Positions 23,623 to 32,013 of a stretch of DNA of 64,000 nucleotides are shown in pieces. The number at the start of each line of letters is the position of its first letter. Position 1 is the first letter of the stretch. The DNA is from Paenibacillus protaetiae (GTDB taxonomy: Bacteria > Bacillota > Bacilli > Paenibacillales > Paenibacillaceae). The notes under the pieces were generated by a model, which had not been told where the DNA came from, searched no databases, and was given only the letters and a program-made list of their open reading frames with translations. Where the stretch lies: NCBI RefSeq assembly GCF_004135365.1, contig NZ_CP035492.1, positions 2,588,001-2,652,000 of the forward strand, written 5' to 3'. The position numbers and the translations under genes were made by a program.

Positions 23623-24744
23623 TTAAAAAATCCGGTTCCGCCAGCCGTTTAGCTTGGCGATCGCTTCCGCAAAGAAGTAGTCGCCGTAGATGAGCGATAC
23701 GTCGACATTTTGCCCGGCAGGCTTGTGGCCTGTACCGTGCAGCAGGATCGCTTCATGCGCCGGATTATCCCATGTGCAATAGTTCTCGTCCAGCGACTGC
23801 AGAATGCGGAGCGCAGCTGCTTGGTAGCCGCGTCCTTCCTTCTCCGGCAAATGGGCGGCAAGCTCGATCAGTCCGGACGCTGCAATCGCGCCCGCCGAGC
23901 TGTCGCGCGGCGTTTCGCCCGCTTCCTCTTCGGCCCGGAAATCCCAATGCGGCACATGATCTTCCGGCAAATGGGCGATAAAGTAATGCGCCACCCGCTG
24001 CGCCGCCTTCAAATAAGCGGCATTGCCGGTATGGCGGTACGTGTTGGCCATGCCGTACAAAGCCCATGCCGTCCCCCGGCTCCAGCCGGAATCCGGCGCT
24101 GCGCCTTGGCCGCCTAATGCTTCCAGCCGCTCGCCCGTTGCCGGATCAAAGACGACAATATGATGCACGCTGCCGTCCTCGCGGATAAACTGGCTCAGCA
24201 CCGTATCCGCATGAGCGGCCGCAACCTGGGCGAAACGCGGATCTCCGCTTTGCTCCGCTGCCCAGAACAGCAGCGACAAATTCATCGCGGTGTCAATGAT
24301 GGACCAGCCGTGCTTATCCCCGTTCCAGGCGCGGATGAACCGGCCTTTCGGATTAAACCGGCCGGCCAGGAAATTCGCTGCAAACAGTCCGCGCCGGAGG
24401 CCGTCCGGATCTCCCGTCAGCCTATGCTTGTAGACCGCTGTCGGCAGAAACTGAAAACCAACGTCATGGTCAAAGCTGTTTGGCTGCAAAAACAGCCGCT
24501 CGAAACGCTCATCCCAATTCCAGACCGCCTGCTTGAACCGTTCCTCGCCGGTCATATCATGCGCAAGCCACAGGATGCCCGGCCAGAAGCCGGACGTCCA
24601 CCAGTCGAGCCGCAAATCGTCGTAGCGGCCGCTTGCCCCTGCCACATGCGGCGATTTGTCCCCGATCTGTTCCAACATTTGACCGATTTTGCCGGCCACT
24701 TTGTTCCATATTGCTTCTGCTGCTTTCAAATCCCGTTCGCTCAT
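23623..24744 (-). CDS. GH88 unsaturated glucuronyl hydrolase
   Basis: This cytoplasmic enzyme removes the 4,5-unsaturated uronic acid from oligosaccharides made by polysaccharide lyases. The 373-aa (alpha/alpha)6 barrel has the family signature WWTSGFWPGILWLAHDMTG (48-66). The two acidic residues corresponding to the catalytic pair of the characterised Bacillus UGL lie in FDHDVGF (Asp94) and IIDTAMNL (Asp151). There is no signal peptide, as expected for a hydrolase acting after uptake. It is the last gene of SBP-LplB-LplC-GH88, which defines that transporter's likely cargo as unsaturated uronide oligosaccharides (glycosaminoglycan, gellan, xanthan or ulvan type). GH105 is a less likely alternative. 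Confidence 0.88.
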   Translation of the reverse strand: MSERDLKAAEAIWNKVAGKIGQMLEQIGDKSPHVAGASGRYDDLRLDWWTSGFWPGILWLAHDMTGEERFKQAVWNWDERFERLFLQPNSFDHDVGFQFLPTAVYKHRLTGDPDGLRRGLFAANFLAGRFNPKGRFIRAWNGDKHGWSIIDTAMNLSLLFWAAEQSGDPRFAQVAAAHADTVLSQFIREDGSVHHIVVFDPATGERLEALGGQGAAPDSGWSRGTAWALYGMANTYRHTGNAAYLKAAQRVAHYFIAHLPEDHVPHWDFRAEEEAGETPRDSSAGAIAASGLIELAAHLPEKEGRGYQAAALRILQSLDENYCTWDNPAHEAILLHGTGHKPAGQNVDVSLIYGDYFFAEAIAKLNGWRNRIF

Positions 24745-24792
24745 TCCGTATGCCTCCTGTTCCCTGTAGACCGATCATGCGATATGCATGGC

Positions 24793-25674
24793 TTATCCTT
24801 TCACAGAACCTACCATTACGCCTTTTACGAAAAAGCGCTGCACAAAAGGATAAACACACAATATCGGAATCGTTGCAACCATAATCGTTGCGTATTTAAT
24901 CGTTTCCCCGATCTCAAACCGGTCGCCTGCCGAAGCGCCCGTCGACATGCTGTCCGTCGAGTTGGCAATTAATATTTCACGCAGCACCAGCTGCAGCGGG
25001 AACAAATCCCTGGACCGGATAAAGACCGATGCGTAAAACCATCCGTTCCACTTATCAACCGCGTAATACAAAATCATAACGGCAATAACCGGCATCGACA
25101 GCGGAATGATGATGCGGAACAATATGGTGAAATGATTGGCACCGTCGATTTTGGCCGACTCCTCCAGGCTGTCCGGAATCCCCATAAACGAAGTCCGCAT
25201 AATAATCAGGTTGAACGTGCTGATACTGAACGGCAATATCGTGGCCCATAACGAATCGAGCAGGCCGACGCCTTTGACAACCAGATAAAGCGGAATAAGA
25301 CCGCCCCCGAAAAACATCGTAAACAAGATAATAAACATAAAAACATTGTTCCACATCACATTTTTGCGTGACAGGACGTACGCGCCAAGACATGTCATAA
25401 ACAGATTGACGATAACGCCAAATACAACGATAAAGACCGTATTCCGGTAACCCGTCGTAATGCTCGGGTTTTTCAGCACGCTCTTGTATGCTTCCACGCT
25501 GAAGCCAAGCGGCTTCCACAAGATCCCTTTGTTTGCGACCAGCTGGCCCGCATCGCTAAACGAGGCAAACAGCACGTACAGCAGCGGATATAACGTAACG
25601 ACTACCAGGAGAATCAGCAGCGTATAAATGACGACATCAAACGCACGATCAAACAAGCCGGTTTCCGTTTTCAT
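24793..25674 (-). CDS. carbohydrate ABC transporter permease (LplC/YtcP type)
   Basis: This integral membrane permease has six hydrophobic segments and the EAA loop (SLEESAKIDGANHFTILFRI) that docks the shared ATPase. It ends FVKGVMVGSVKG, typical of LplC-like proteins. ATG 25674 with GAGGTG before it is preferred over GTG 25683. It lies 10 nt after the LplB-like gene. There is no ATPase in the operon; MsmX-like multitask ATPases normally serve these systems. Confidence 0.92.
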   Translation of the reverse strand: MKTETGLFDRAFDVVIYTLLILLVVVTLYPLLYVLFASFSDAGQLVANKGILWKPLGFSVEAYKSVLKNPSITTGYRNTVFIVVFGVIVNLFMTCLGAYVLSRKNVMWNNVFMFIILFTMFFGGGLIPLYLVVKGVGLLDSLWATILPFSISTFNLIIMRTSFMGIPDSLEESAKIDGANHFTILFRIIIPLSMPVIAVMILYYAVDKWNGWFYASVFIRSRDLFPLQLVLREILIANSTDSMSTGASAGDRFEIGETIKYATIMVATIPILCVYPFVQRFFVKGVMVGSVKG

Positions 25675-25684
25675 GCATGCCACC

Positions 25685-26653
25685 TCACCACAAGCTGTTT
25701 TTGCTTACTTTACGGCTAACATAATTCGCCGTAATAAGCAAAGCAAGATTGATTACCGAGTTGAATAAGCCTACAGCCGAGCTGTAGCTCCATCCGAACT
25801 CGAGCAAACCTTTCCGGTAGACGAAAGACGATATGACGTCGGCTGTTTCGTACGTAACCGGGTTGTACAGCAAAATAATTTTTTCGAAGCCGACATTGAG
25901 CAGGTTGCCCATCCGCAAAATCAACATAATGGCAATCGTCGGGAGGATGCCCGGCAGCGTAATATAAAGCATTTGCTTGAACCGGCTGGCTCCGTCAATC
26001 CGGGCTGCTTCGTATTGCTCCAGATCGATGCTCATCAAGGCTGCGATATAAATGATCGACTCCCAGCCGATCCGCTGCCATATTTCCGATAAAATGTAGA
26101 TCGGGCGGAACAATCCCGGCTTTTGCAGCATCGCTTGCCCATCATAGCCAAACAGCATGAAAAACCGGTTAATCAGCCCGTCTGCGTTCGTAAAATCGGT
26201 AATAATACCGCAAATGACGACGAGCGAAATAAAGTAAGGCATATACGTAATCGTCTGCACAACCCGCTTGAACATCCGGCTTCTTACTTCGTTAATCAGC
26301 AAAGCTAGCAGAATCGGCGCCGGGAACTCAAATATAAGCGAATACAAGCTGATGAGCAGCGTGTTTTTCAATATGCGTACAAAATAATAGCTGTTAAAAA
26401 AATCTTCAAAGTTCTTCAGGCCGACCCAGTCGCTGCCGAGCACACCCTTCATCGGAGAATAGTCTTTAAATGCAATCAGCGCGCCGTACATCGGCGCATA
26501 ATGGAATATCCCGTAAAAAGCAATGACTGGAATCATCATGAGATACAAATATTTGTTGAGCATGAAATCACGGATAAACCGGCGTTTGAAAGAGTTCTGC
26601 TTCGCACTTGCGCTTGTGCTTGCATTGGCGTTTGCGTTTACGTTGGTTTGCAT
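25685..26653 (-). CDS. carbohydrate ABC transporter permease (LplB type)
   Basis: This 322-aa permease carries a low-complexity Asn/Ala/Ser N-terminus (NANANASTSASA), six transmembrane segments and the EAA loop EQYEAARIDGASRFKQML. It pairs with the LplC-like protein downstream to form the membrane channel. It is separated from the SBP gene upstream by an intra-operon hairpin. Confidence 0.92.
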   Translation of the reverse strand: MQTNVNANANASTSASAKQNSFKRRFIRDFMLNKYLYLMMIPVIAFYGIFHYAPMYGALIAFKDYSPMKGVLGSDWVGLKNFEDFFNSYYFVRILKNTLLISLYSLIFEFPAPILLALLINEVRSRMFKRVVQTITYMPYFISLVVICGIITDFTNADGLINRFFMLFGYDGQAMLQKPGLFRPIYILSEIWQRIGWESIIYIAALMSIDLEQYEAARIDGASRFKQMLYITLPGILPTIAIMLILRMGNLLNVGFEKIILLYNPVTYETADVISSFVYRKGLLEFGWSYSSAVGLFNSVINLALLITANYVSRKVSKNSLW

Positions 26654-26687
26654 GGCGGTCCGTCGTCACCTCGTTTCGATTAAAGAA

Positions 26688-26708
26688 GAGGGGGAAACTT
26701 CCCCCCTC
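26688..26708 (-). terminator. intra-operon attenuator between SBP and permease genes
   Basis: Minus strand GAGGGGGGAAGTTTCCCCCTC hairpin followed by TTCTTTAATC. Such partial terminators commonly keep SBP expression above that of the permeases. Confidence 0.65.
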
Positions 26709-26826
26709 GGTCGCAGCTACGGGGAACCGGGAGATGCGCGCTTTGCCTGCACCTCCGCGGCAGCCCCGCGCTGCCGCTTCTTGCGGCGGTTGTTACAAGC
26801 CGCAGGAAGCGGCTTTCGCCGGGCAA

Positions 26827-28479
26827 TTAGCGGCTGTTGTAGCGTTGCAGCGCAGCCGTTTCAATTTCAATCGCGCGGTCCAGCTTCAGCGATTTCATTT
26901 TTTGCACATAGCTGTCAAAGCTGTCTACCGGCTCGTCACCCAAAATGATTTTGATCGTCATTTCATCCACGAGCGTATTGATATCGTTCATAATTGTTGC
27001 ATATTCCGTGCTCTCTTCCGGTGTAGGCGTAATCGGCGGCAGGTTGTATTTCTCCGCATCGGTGTTCGCCCAGACGCCGATCGCATCACGCTGCGTTTGC
27101 AGAGCGAAGAACTGTTCGGCATAACGTTTGTCTTGTACGAACGGCCCGTTATAGCTGCCGCGCGCATACATCGAGATCGCTTGCGCCGGAGCGAGTTTAT
27201 CCGGGTTTTTCATCAGCAGGTCTGTGTAGGTTGGATAGCCGTTAACCATGTTGTAGCTGACGCCTTCCGTACCGAAGTTAAAGAACATATGACCTTCGTC
27301 GCTGTAGCCATAGTCGAGCATTTTGACGGCAAGCTCCGCATTTTTGGACTTGGCCGTAACCGCAACTGTGCCTTCCGACGAATAAGCATCGGTGCGTTGG
27401 CCGAACTTCGGTTTCTCGCCTTTGTTCAGCACTGGGTACGGCGCTGCAACCAGCAAAGCTTTTGGATCCTTCGCTTCAACCAGCGGCTGCCATTTGCCGA
27501 TACCGCCGCCGGCATTGCCGATCATCGCGCCGGTTGCGCCGGATGCCACATTGCTGTCCACCGCTTTGGAGTCGGCTGTTGCAGCATTCTTATCGATCAG
27601 GCCTTCTGCATACCAGTCGTGGAACAGCTGCAAATATTGTTTGAAGCCCGGTTCAGCCGGTCCAAATTTCACTTGGCCGTCTTCTTGATAGAAGCCACGG
27701 GTTACGCCGAAAGCGCCCATAAATACGCCGTTGCCGGAGTCGTTGAAAAATCTAGGTTTGCTGTTGAAGGACAATGGCGCGGCTGCGCCTTTTTTCTCTT
27801 TGAACGCACGCAGCATATTCGTCCAGTCGTCAATCGTTTCCGGTACAGGCAAGCCCAGCTCATCCAGCCAGTCTTTGCGCACGATCGGGCCTTGGAAGAT
27901 TTGCAGGTATTGGTCGCCGCGGATGAATGGGAACGTATAGTAGCTTCCGTTGTCCGTTTTGACCATTTTGTCGATATCCGGATGCTCCTGCAAATATTTT
28001 TTCAAGTTAGGCGCGTATTTGTCGATGAGATCGTTCAGCTTCAAAATATAGCCGTCTTTGATCGCTTTTTCAGGACCGCCAGGGAACGACAGGAAGTTGT
28101 ATTCGATCATGTCCGGCAGCTCGCCCGAAGCAAGCATAACGTTAAGCGCTTCTTTCGCTTCGCCGCTTGGCGGCGAGATGAATTTGAGCGGAACGCCGGT
28201 GTTCTTTTGCCACTGCTGGAAGAACGGCACTTCTTCAAAAGACGGTTTTACGCCAACCAGATTGCCTGTCAGCTCAGCCCAGTAGGACAATGTCTTATCC
28301 GTTTTGATCGGATAAGTTGTTGCTTCAGCTCCAGCCGAATTGGTTGCTTCAGCATTGCCGCCGGTGCCTGTATTTTTATCACCGGTATTGCTGTTGTTGT
28401 TACCCCCTCCGGATGAGCAAGCGACTAGCATCGAGCCTAACAAAGCGATGACTAACCCAGAAGTCAACTTTTTTCTCAT
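26827..28479 (-). CDS. extracellular solute-binding lipoprotein (LplA type) of the GH88 operon
   Basis: This 550-aa lipoprotein has lipobox LLGSMLVACSS (Cys about 21) and an Asn/Gly/Thr-rich tether of about 35 residues. The family 1 binding domain begins LSYWAELTGNLVG. First gene of the transporter operon, it is preceded by a good cre site and separated from the permease genes by an attenuator. It is a close paralogue of the orphan SBP at 19318-20931. Confidence 0.92.
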   Translation of the reverse strand: MRKKLTSGLVIALLGSMLVACSSGGGNNNSNTGDKNTGTGGNAEATNSAGAEATTYPIKTDKTLSYWAELTGNLVGVKPSFEEVPFFQQWQKNTGVPLKFISPPSGEAKEALNVMLASGELPDMIEYNFLSFPGGPEKAIKDGYILKLNDLIDKYAPNLKKYLQEHPDIDKMVKTDNGSYYTFPFIRGDQYLQIFQGPIVRKDWLDELGLPVPETIDDWTNMLRAFKEKKGAAAPLSFNSKPRFFNDSGNGVFMGAFGVTRGFYQEDGQVKFGPAEPGFKQYLQLFHDWYAEGLIDKNAATADSKAVDSNVASGATGAMIGNAGGGIGKWQPLVEAKDPKALLVAAPYPVLNKGEKPKFGQRTDAYSSEGTVAVTAKSKNAELAVKMLDYGYSDEGHMFFNFGTEGVSYNMVNGYPTYTDLLMKNPDKLAPAQAISMYARGSYNGPFVQDKRYAEQFFALQTQRDAIGVWANTDAEKYNLPPITPTPEESTEYATIMNDINTLVDEMTIKIILGDEPVDSFDSYVQKMKSLKLDRAIEIETAALQRYNSR

Positions 28480-28607
28480 ACTCGTTTTCCTCCATTATTG
28501 AATTGAAGAATGCGGCTGATGATCCCGCTGCATCTTCAATCCAAGCTTAAGGGAAGCAGCAGCCGGGCCGATATGCGCAATTTCTCCAATTCAATTCCAA
28601 TTTCTTA

Positions 28608-28621
28608 TGCAAGCGCTTTCA
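28608..28621 (-). promoter_or_regulatory. cre site upstream of the GH88-operon SBP
   Basis: Minus strand TGAAAGCGCTTGCA matches the CcpA core consensus TGNAANCGNWWNCA fully. It lies 130 bp before the SBP start, implying carbon catabolite control. Confidence 0.65.
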
Positions 28622-28654
28622 GTAAAATCGCAATTTGTACAATCGCATTTATAA

Positions 28655-28684
28655 AAACAAAAAAACCAGCCCGTAAAGGGCTGG
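28655..28684 (-). terminator. terminator of the GH38 mannosidase gene
   Basis: Minus strand CCAGCCCTTTACGGGCTGG followed by TTTTTTTGTTTTT. Confidence 0.9.
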
Positions 28685-28731
28685 CTTATTGTCTAAAAAA
28701 CGTTGCAGCGGCGCGGTTTCCGCGGTATTGA

Positions 28732-31700
28732 TTACGAAAATTGCACCTTCAGGGTTACAATCTCGAAAGCTTTCAATTGCAGCTTCACTTCACCGGATTG
28801 ACTCACCGGAAGAAGCGACTGCTCCTCCTCCAGCATGTTCGTGACGGCTACTTTGGCAGGACGATGCCCAAAGGAAAGAGTTGCCGCAGCTGCCGAGCGC
28901 TCCGCTTCGTACAGCCTTACGATATAGGCATTCTCCTCTTCGGCCGGCTTTACCGCCTCAACGATCACGTTGGGCGCATCCACGGTAAACAGCGGATTGT
29001 TATCCGCGCGGTGACGGCCTTCCGAAACGTTCAGCGGCATGTTCAGCTCATAAGCCGGGCGTATAACCGATTCTGCCTGGAATCCGCTGTTATGCGGCAG
29101 GAAGGAATACGTCACCTCATGAACGCCTTCGTCGCCGCGCGGGTCCGGATGGCAGCCGCCTTTATGCAAGGTCAGCCGGATATCCGATTCCTCTACCGAA
29201 ATGCCGTATTTGCAATCGTTAAGCACCGCAACGCCAAACCGGTTTTCCGACAGATCCGTCCATTTATGATTGCATACCTCAAACATCGCTTGATCATACA
29301 CCGTGTTGCGGTGAGTCGGGCGTTCGACATGCCCGAACTGCACTTCATGGCGCGCGCTGCCCGCAAGCACCTGCACATCAAATCCCGCTTTCAGCAGCTG
29401 GTAGCGGTCCTTCCAGTCGATAACCGTTTCGAAATCAATCCGTGCGTCATCGGCGTAAAACACAATATCCTGCTTCAGCTCCGAACGGCTGCCGATCCGG
29501 TACACGCTGCGTATCCTGAACTGCAGCGGCCCGTCCGCCGCAACCTCGCGCGATAGCAGGTTCGTCTGCTTCTCCAGCTTCAGCTTGCTGTCCTGGTCGA
29601 TATCCCAGTTATCCCAGGCAAGCGGCACATCTTCACCCATCAGCAGCGCATTAAGCGGCTGCTCTCCCCGCACAAGCTCCCGGCCGCTCGGCAAATCGGT
29701 AAAAGAGGTCATATAACCGTGCTCATCAAATACGATAGCCGCAAACGGCGTCTGCAACGTACGGCCGTCGTACTTGAACGGGCTTGCGCTTGCCGCACTG
29801 CCAGCGGCGGCTGCCCGGCTGCCAAGCGGCACGGACACATGGCTGAGAGCGGGTACCGTAATGCCGCCTACCGCCAGCTTGGCCCGGCCGTTCAGATCGG
29901 TGAAGCTTTGCGTGATAACAGAGTCGCCGGCCGGAACGCGTCCGTCCTCGCGGGCATCCGTCACAAACTGCCCGCGGCGCGCCCAGCTTAACGTGTTCCA
30001 AACCGTCATCTCTTCTTCGCCTTGCGCTGCTTCCTGCCGGAGTTTACGGGATAACTTTTCGGCCTCCGCGATGATTCCGCCCACTTCGCGGATCGCGCGG
30101 TCATGCACCTCCGGAATGGATGTGCCCGGCAATATATCATGGAACTGGTTGATCAGAAGCAGTTCCTCCAACTCTTCCAGCTGCGCTTTCGGCGCTGCCA
30201 GGTCCTGCCGCCCGTCTTGCAGCGCCGCCAGCACCACCTGCATTTCCAAATCCCGCAGCGCAATTTCCGCTTTACGGTTGTTCCGCTTAATTTGCGCCAT
30301 TTGGGTCAACGTGCCGCGGTGTCCTTCAAAATAAAGCTCGCCGGCATACACCGGCAGCCGCGACGTATCACGCAATTCCTCCATAAAAGCGCTGACCGTC
30401 GTATGCGCTGTTTTGGGCACGCCCTCTACGTCTTCCAGCCTTCTTGCCGCTTCCAGCATTCCGTCATGCGGGCCGCCGCCGCCGTCCCCGTAGCCGTATG
30501 ATATTAACCGTCGATCATTCACCTGCTTGTGCTGGATGTCGTTCCGGTCGCCTTCCGAACCATAGATGCGCCCGATAATCGTCTCGGCATCCGGCCAGCA
30601 GTGTATATGGTTAAAATGCGTCAGCACCGGCGTCCCGTCGAGCCCTTTCCATATAAAAGAGTCGTAAGGGAACCGGTTCGTATCATTCCAGCTCAGCTTG
30701 GTCGTCAGGAAGGAGGTAATACCGACGCCTTTCAACATTTGCGGAATCGCCGCGCTGTAGCCAAACGTATCCGGCAGCCAGAACGTATCCGCCGTATAGT
30801 TGAAATATTTCCGCGTATAGCGCTGTCCTTTCAAAAACTGGCGGATCAGCGATTCGCCCGATGTTAAATTGCAGTCTGGCTCAATCCAGGAGCCGCCTGT
30901 CGGCTCCCAGCGCCCTTCGGCAACCCGCTTCACGATGCCTTCAAACACAGCCGGATAATGCCGGCGCATCAGCTCGGCATGGAATGGCGAGCTTTGGATA
31001 AAAACATATTCCGGATAATGCTCCATCAGATTGAGGGCATTGGCGTACGTCCGGGCGCATTTGCGAATGACCTCGTCACGTGTCCACAGCCATGCGGTGT
31101 CCATATGCGAATGGCCGATAATGCCGGCGGACGGCGCGGAATCGCCGTTGGATTTGGCCAGCAGCGGCTTCATCCGCTGGATGGCAGCGGCAAGCCCCGC
31201 TCGCCACACATGCTCTTCCGTTTCTTCCGGCTTTTGCACCGCTGCCTCGAACACGTCGATCAAGCCGTTTACGATTTGCCCTTTCCGGAACGGATCGGTG
31301 CTTGGCGCGGAAGCAATCTGCACCAGGGTTTTGACGTCATAAAGAAATTCGTTCACATCTTCTCGGCGCACATGGATATAGATGCCGTCAAATTCGCGGT
31401 TGTAGGGGCTCGCATACGTATCGTCGGATGCATAGCTTTGGTAGGGCTGCGTCCCGACAATCGGTTTGCCGGCGTACCCTTCGAATGCCAGTTCCACCGT
31501 CCGGCCGGCTTCCGCCTGCCCGGTAAGGATAAGCGCCGTATGGAAACCGAGCTGACCGGCGTTGCGTTTCGCATTGTAGATGCCGCGCGGCGTGCCGTCT
31601 ACCCATAACATCGTTTCATGCGCATCGGTTTTCGCTTCTATGTACAGCTTTTGGCCATGCAGCCGTTCGGGAATCCGATACGTCCCTTTAAACCAGATCG

Positions 31701-31899
31701 AACCGCCGGGGCTGCCCCACTTGGTTCCTTTGTGCGCAGGCTGCCAGTTCTCTCCGGCAGGCACCTCGTACAGATGCTCCATCGTCTCCCAATAGGTGAC
31801 CTCCACGGTATCCGCCCGCTCGTATAGGTACTGGCTGTAATGCTCCCCCAGCCGCTTTACTTTTTGCAAAGTGCGTTCGATCTGCTTGCCGTTAATCAC
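28732..31899 (-). CDS. GH38 alpha-mannosidase
   Basis: This 1055-aa cytoplasmic glycosidase cleaves alpha-mannosides. The N-terminal beta domain spans 1-250. The catalytic domain has the zinc motif GHSHMDTAWLW (His265 and Asp267 region) and the nucleophile Asp377 in WLPDTFGYSAAIPQ, followed by HFNHIHCWPD and the three-helix bundle. C-terminal beta-sandwich domains (Glyco_hydro_38C) run from about 660 to the end. Start is GTG 31899 with AAAGGG 7 nt upstream. It ends the LplB-LplC-SBP-GH38 gene run, so the transporter probably imports mannose-containing oligosaccharides. No signal peptide. Confidence 0.93.
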   Translation of the reverse strand: MINGKQIERTLQKVKRLGEHYSQYLYERADTVEVTYWETMEHLYEVPAGENWQPAHKGTKWGSPGGSIWFKGTYRIPERLHGQKLYIEAKTDAHETMLWVDGTPRGIYNAKRNAGQLGFHTALILTGQAEAGRTVELAFEGYAGKPIVGTQPYQSYASDDTYASPYNREFDGIYIHVRREDVNEFLYDVKTLVQIASAPSTDPFRKGQIVNGLIDVFEAAVQKPEETEEHVWRAGLAAAIQRMKPLLAKSNGDSAPSAGIIGHSHMDTAWLWTRDEVIRKCARTYANALNLMEHYPEYVFIQSSPFHAELMRRHYPAVFEGIVKRVAEGRWEPTGGSWIEPDCNLTSGESLIRQFLKGQRYTRKYFNYTADTFWLPDTFGYSAAIPQMLKGVGITSFLTTKLSWNDTNRFPYDSFIWKGLDGTPVLTHFNHIHCWPDAETIIGRIYGSEGDRNDIQHKQVNDRRLISYGYGDGGGGPHDGMLEAARRLEDVEGVPKTAHTTVSAFMEELRDTSRLPVYAGELYFEGHRGTLTQMAQIKRNNRKAEIALRDLEMQVVLAALQDGRQDLAAPKAQLEELEELLLINQFHDILPGTSIPEVHDRAIREVGGIIAEAEKLSRKLRQEAAQGEEEMTVWNTLSWARRGQFVTDAREDGRVPAGDSVITQSFTDLNGRAKLAVGGITVPALSHVSVPLGSRAAAAGSAASASPFKYDGRTLQTPFAAIVFDEHGYMTSFTDLPSGRELVRGEQPLNALLMGEDVPLAWDNWDIDQDSKLKLEKQTNLLSREVAADGPLQFRIRSVYRIGSRSELKQDIVFYADDARIDFETVIDWKDRYQLLKAGFDVQVLAGSARHEVQFGHVERPTHRNTVYDQAMFEVCNHKWTDLSENRFGVAVLNDCKYGISVEESDIRLTLHKGGCHPDPRGDEGVHEVTYSFLPHNSGFQAESVIRPAYELNMPLNVSEGRHRADNNPLFTVDAPNVIVEAVKPAEEENAYIVRLYEAERSAAAATLSFGHRPAKVAVTNMLEEEQSLLPVSQSGEVKLQLKAFEIVTLKVQFS

Positions 31900-31950
31900 A
31901 AGGTTTCACCCTTTCTATTTATCCGAATCTCCCGCGCTTGTTGAAGCAGA

Positions 31951-31984
31951 GAAGCCTGCCCCCTGACAAGCTGGGGCAGGCTTC
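31951..31984 (-). terminator. hairpin between the SBP and GH38 genes
   Basis: GAAGCCTGCCCC/GGGGCAGGCTTC, a 12-bp perfect stem with a 10-nt loop and a weak U-tract; probably an attenuator within the operon. Confidence 0.6.
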
Positions 31985-32013
31985 TTGTATGTGCTTCTTT
32001 AACGCTTATTCGC

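Noticed and set aside
26608-28416. 602-codon open frame on the plus strand antisense to the GH88-operon SBP
   Set aside because: Shadow of a well-supported lipoprotein gene; the sequence is rich in Arg, His and Phe, as expected from antisense codons, with no domain.
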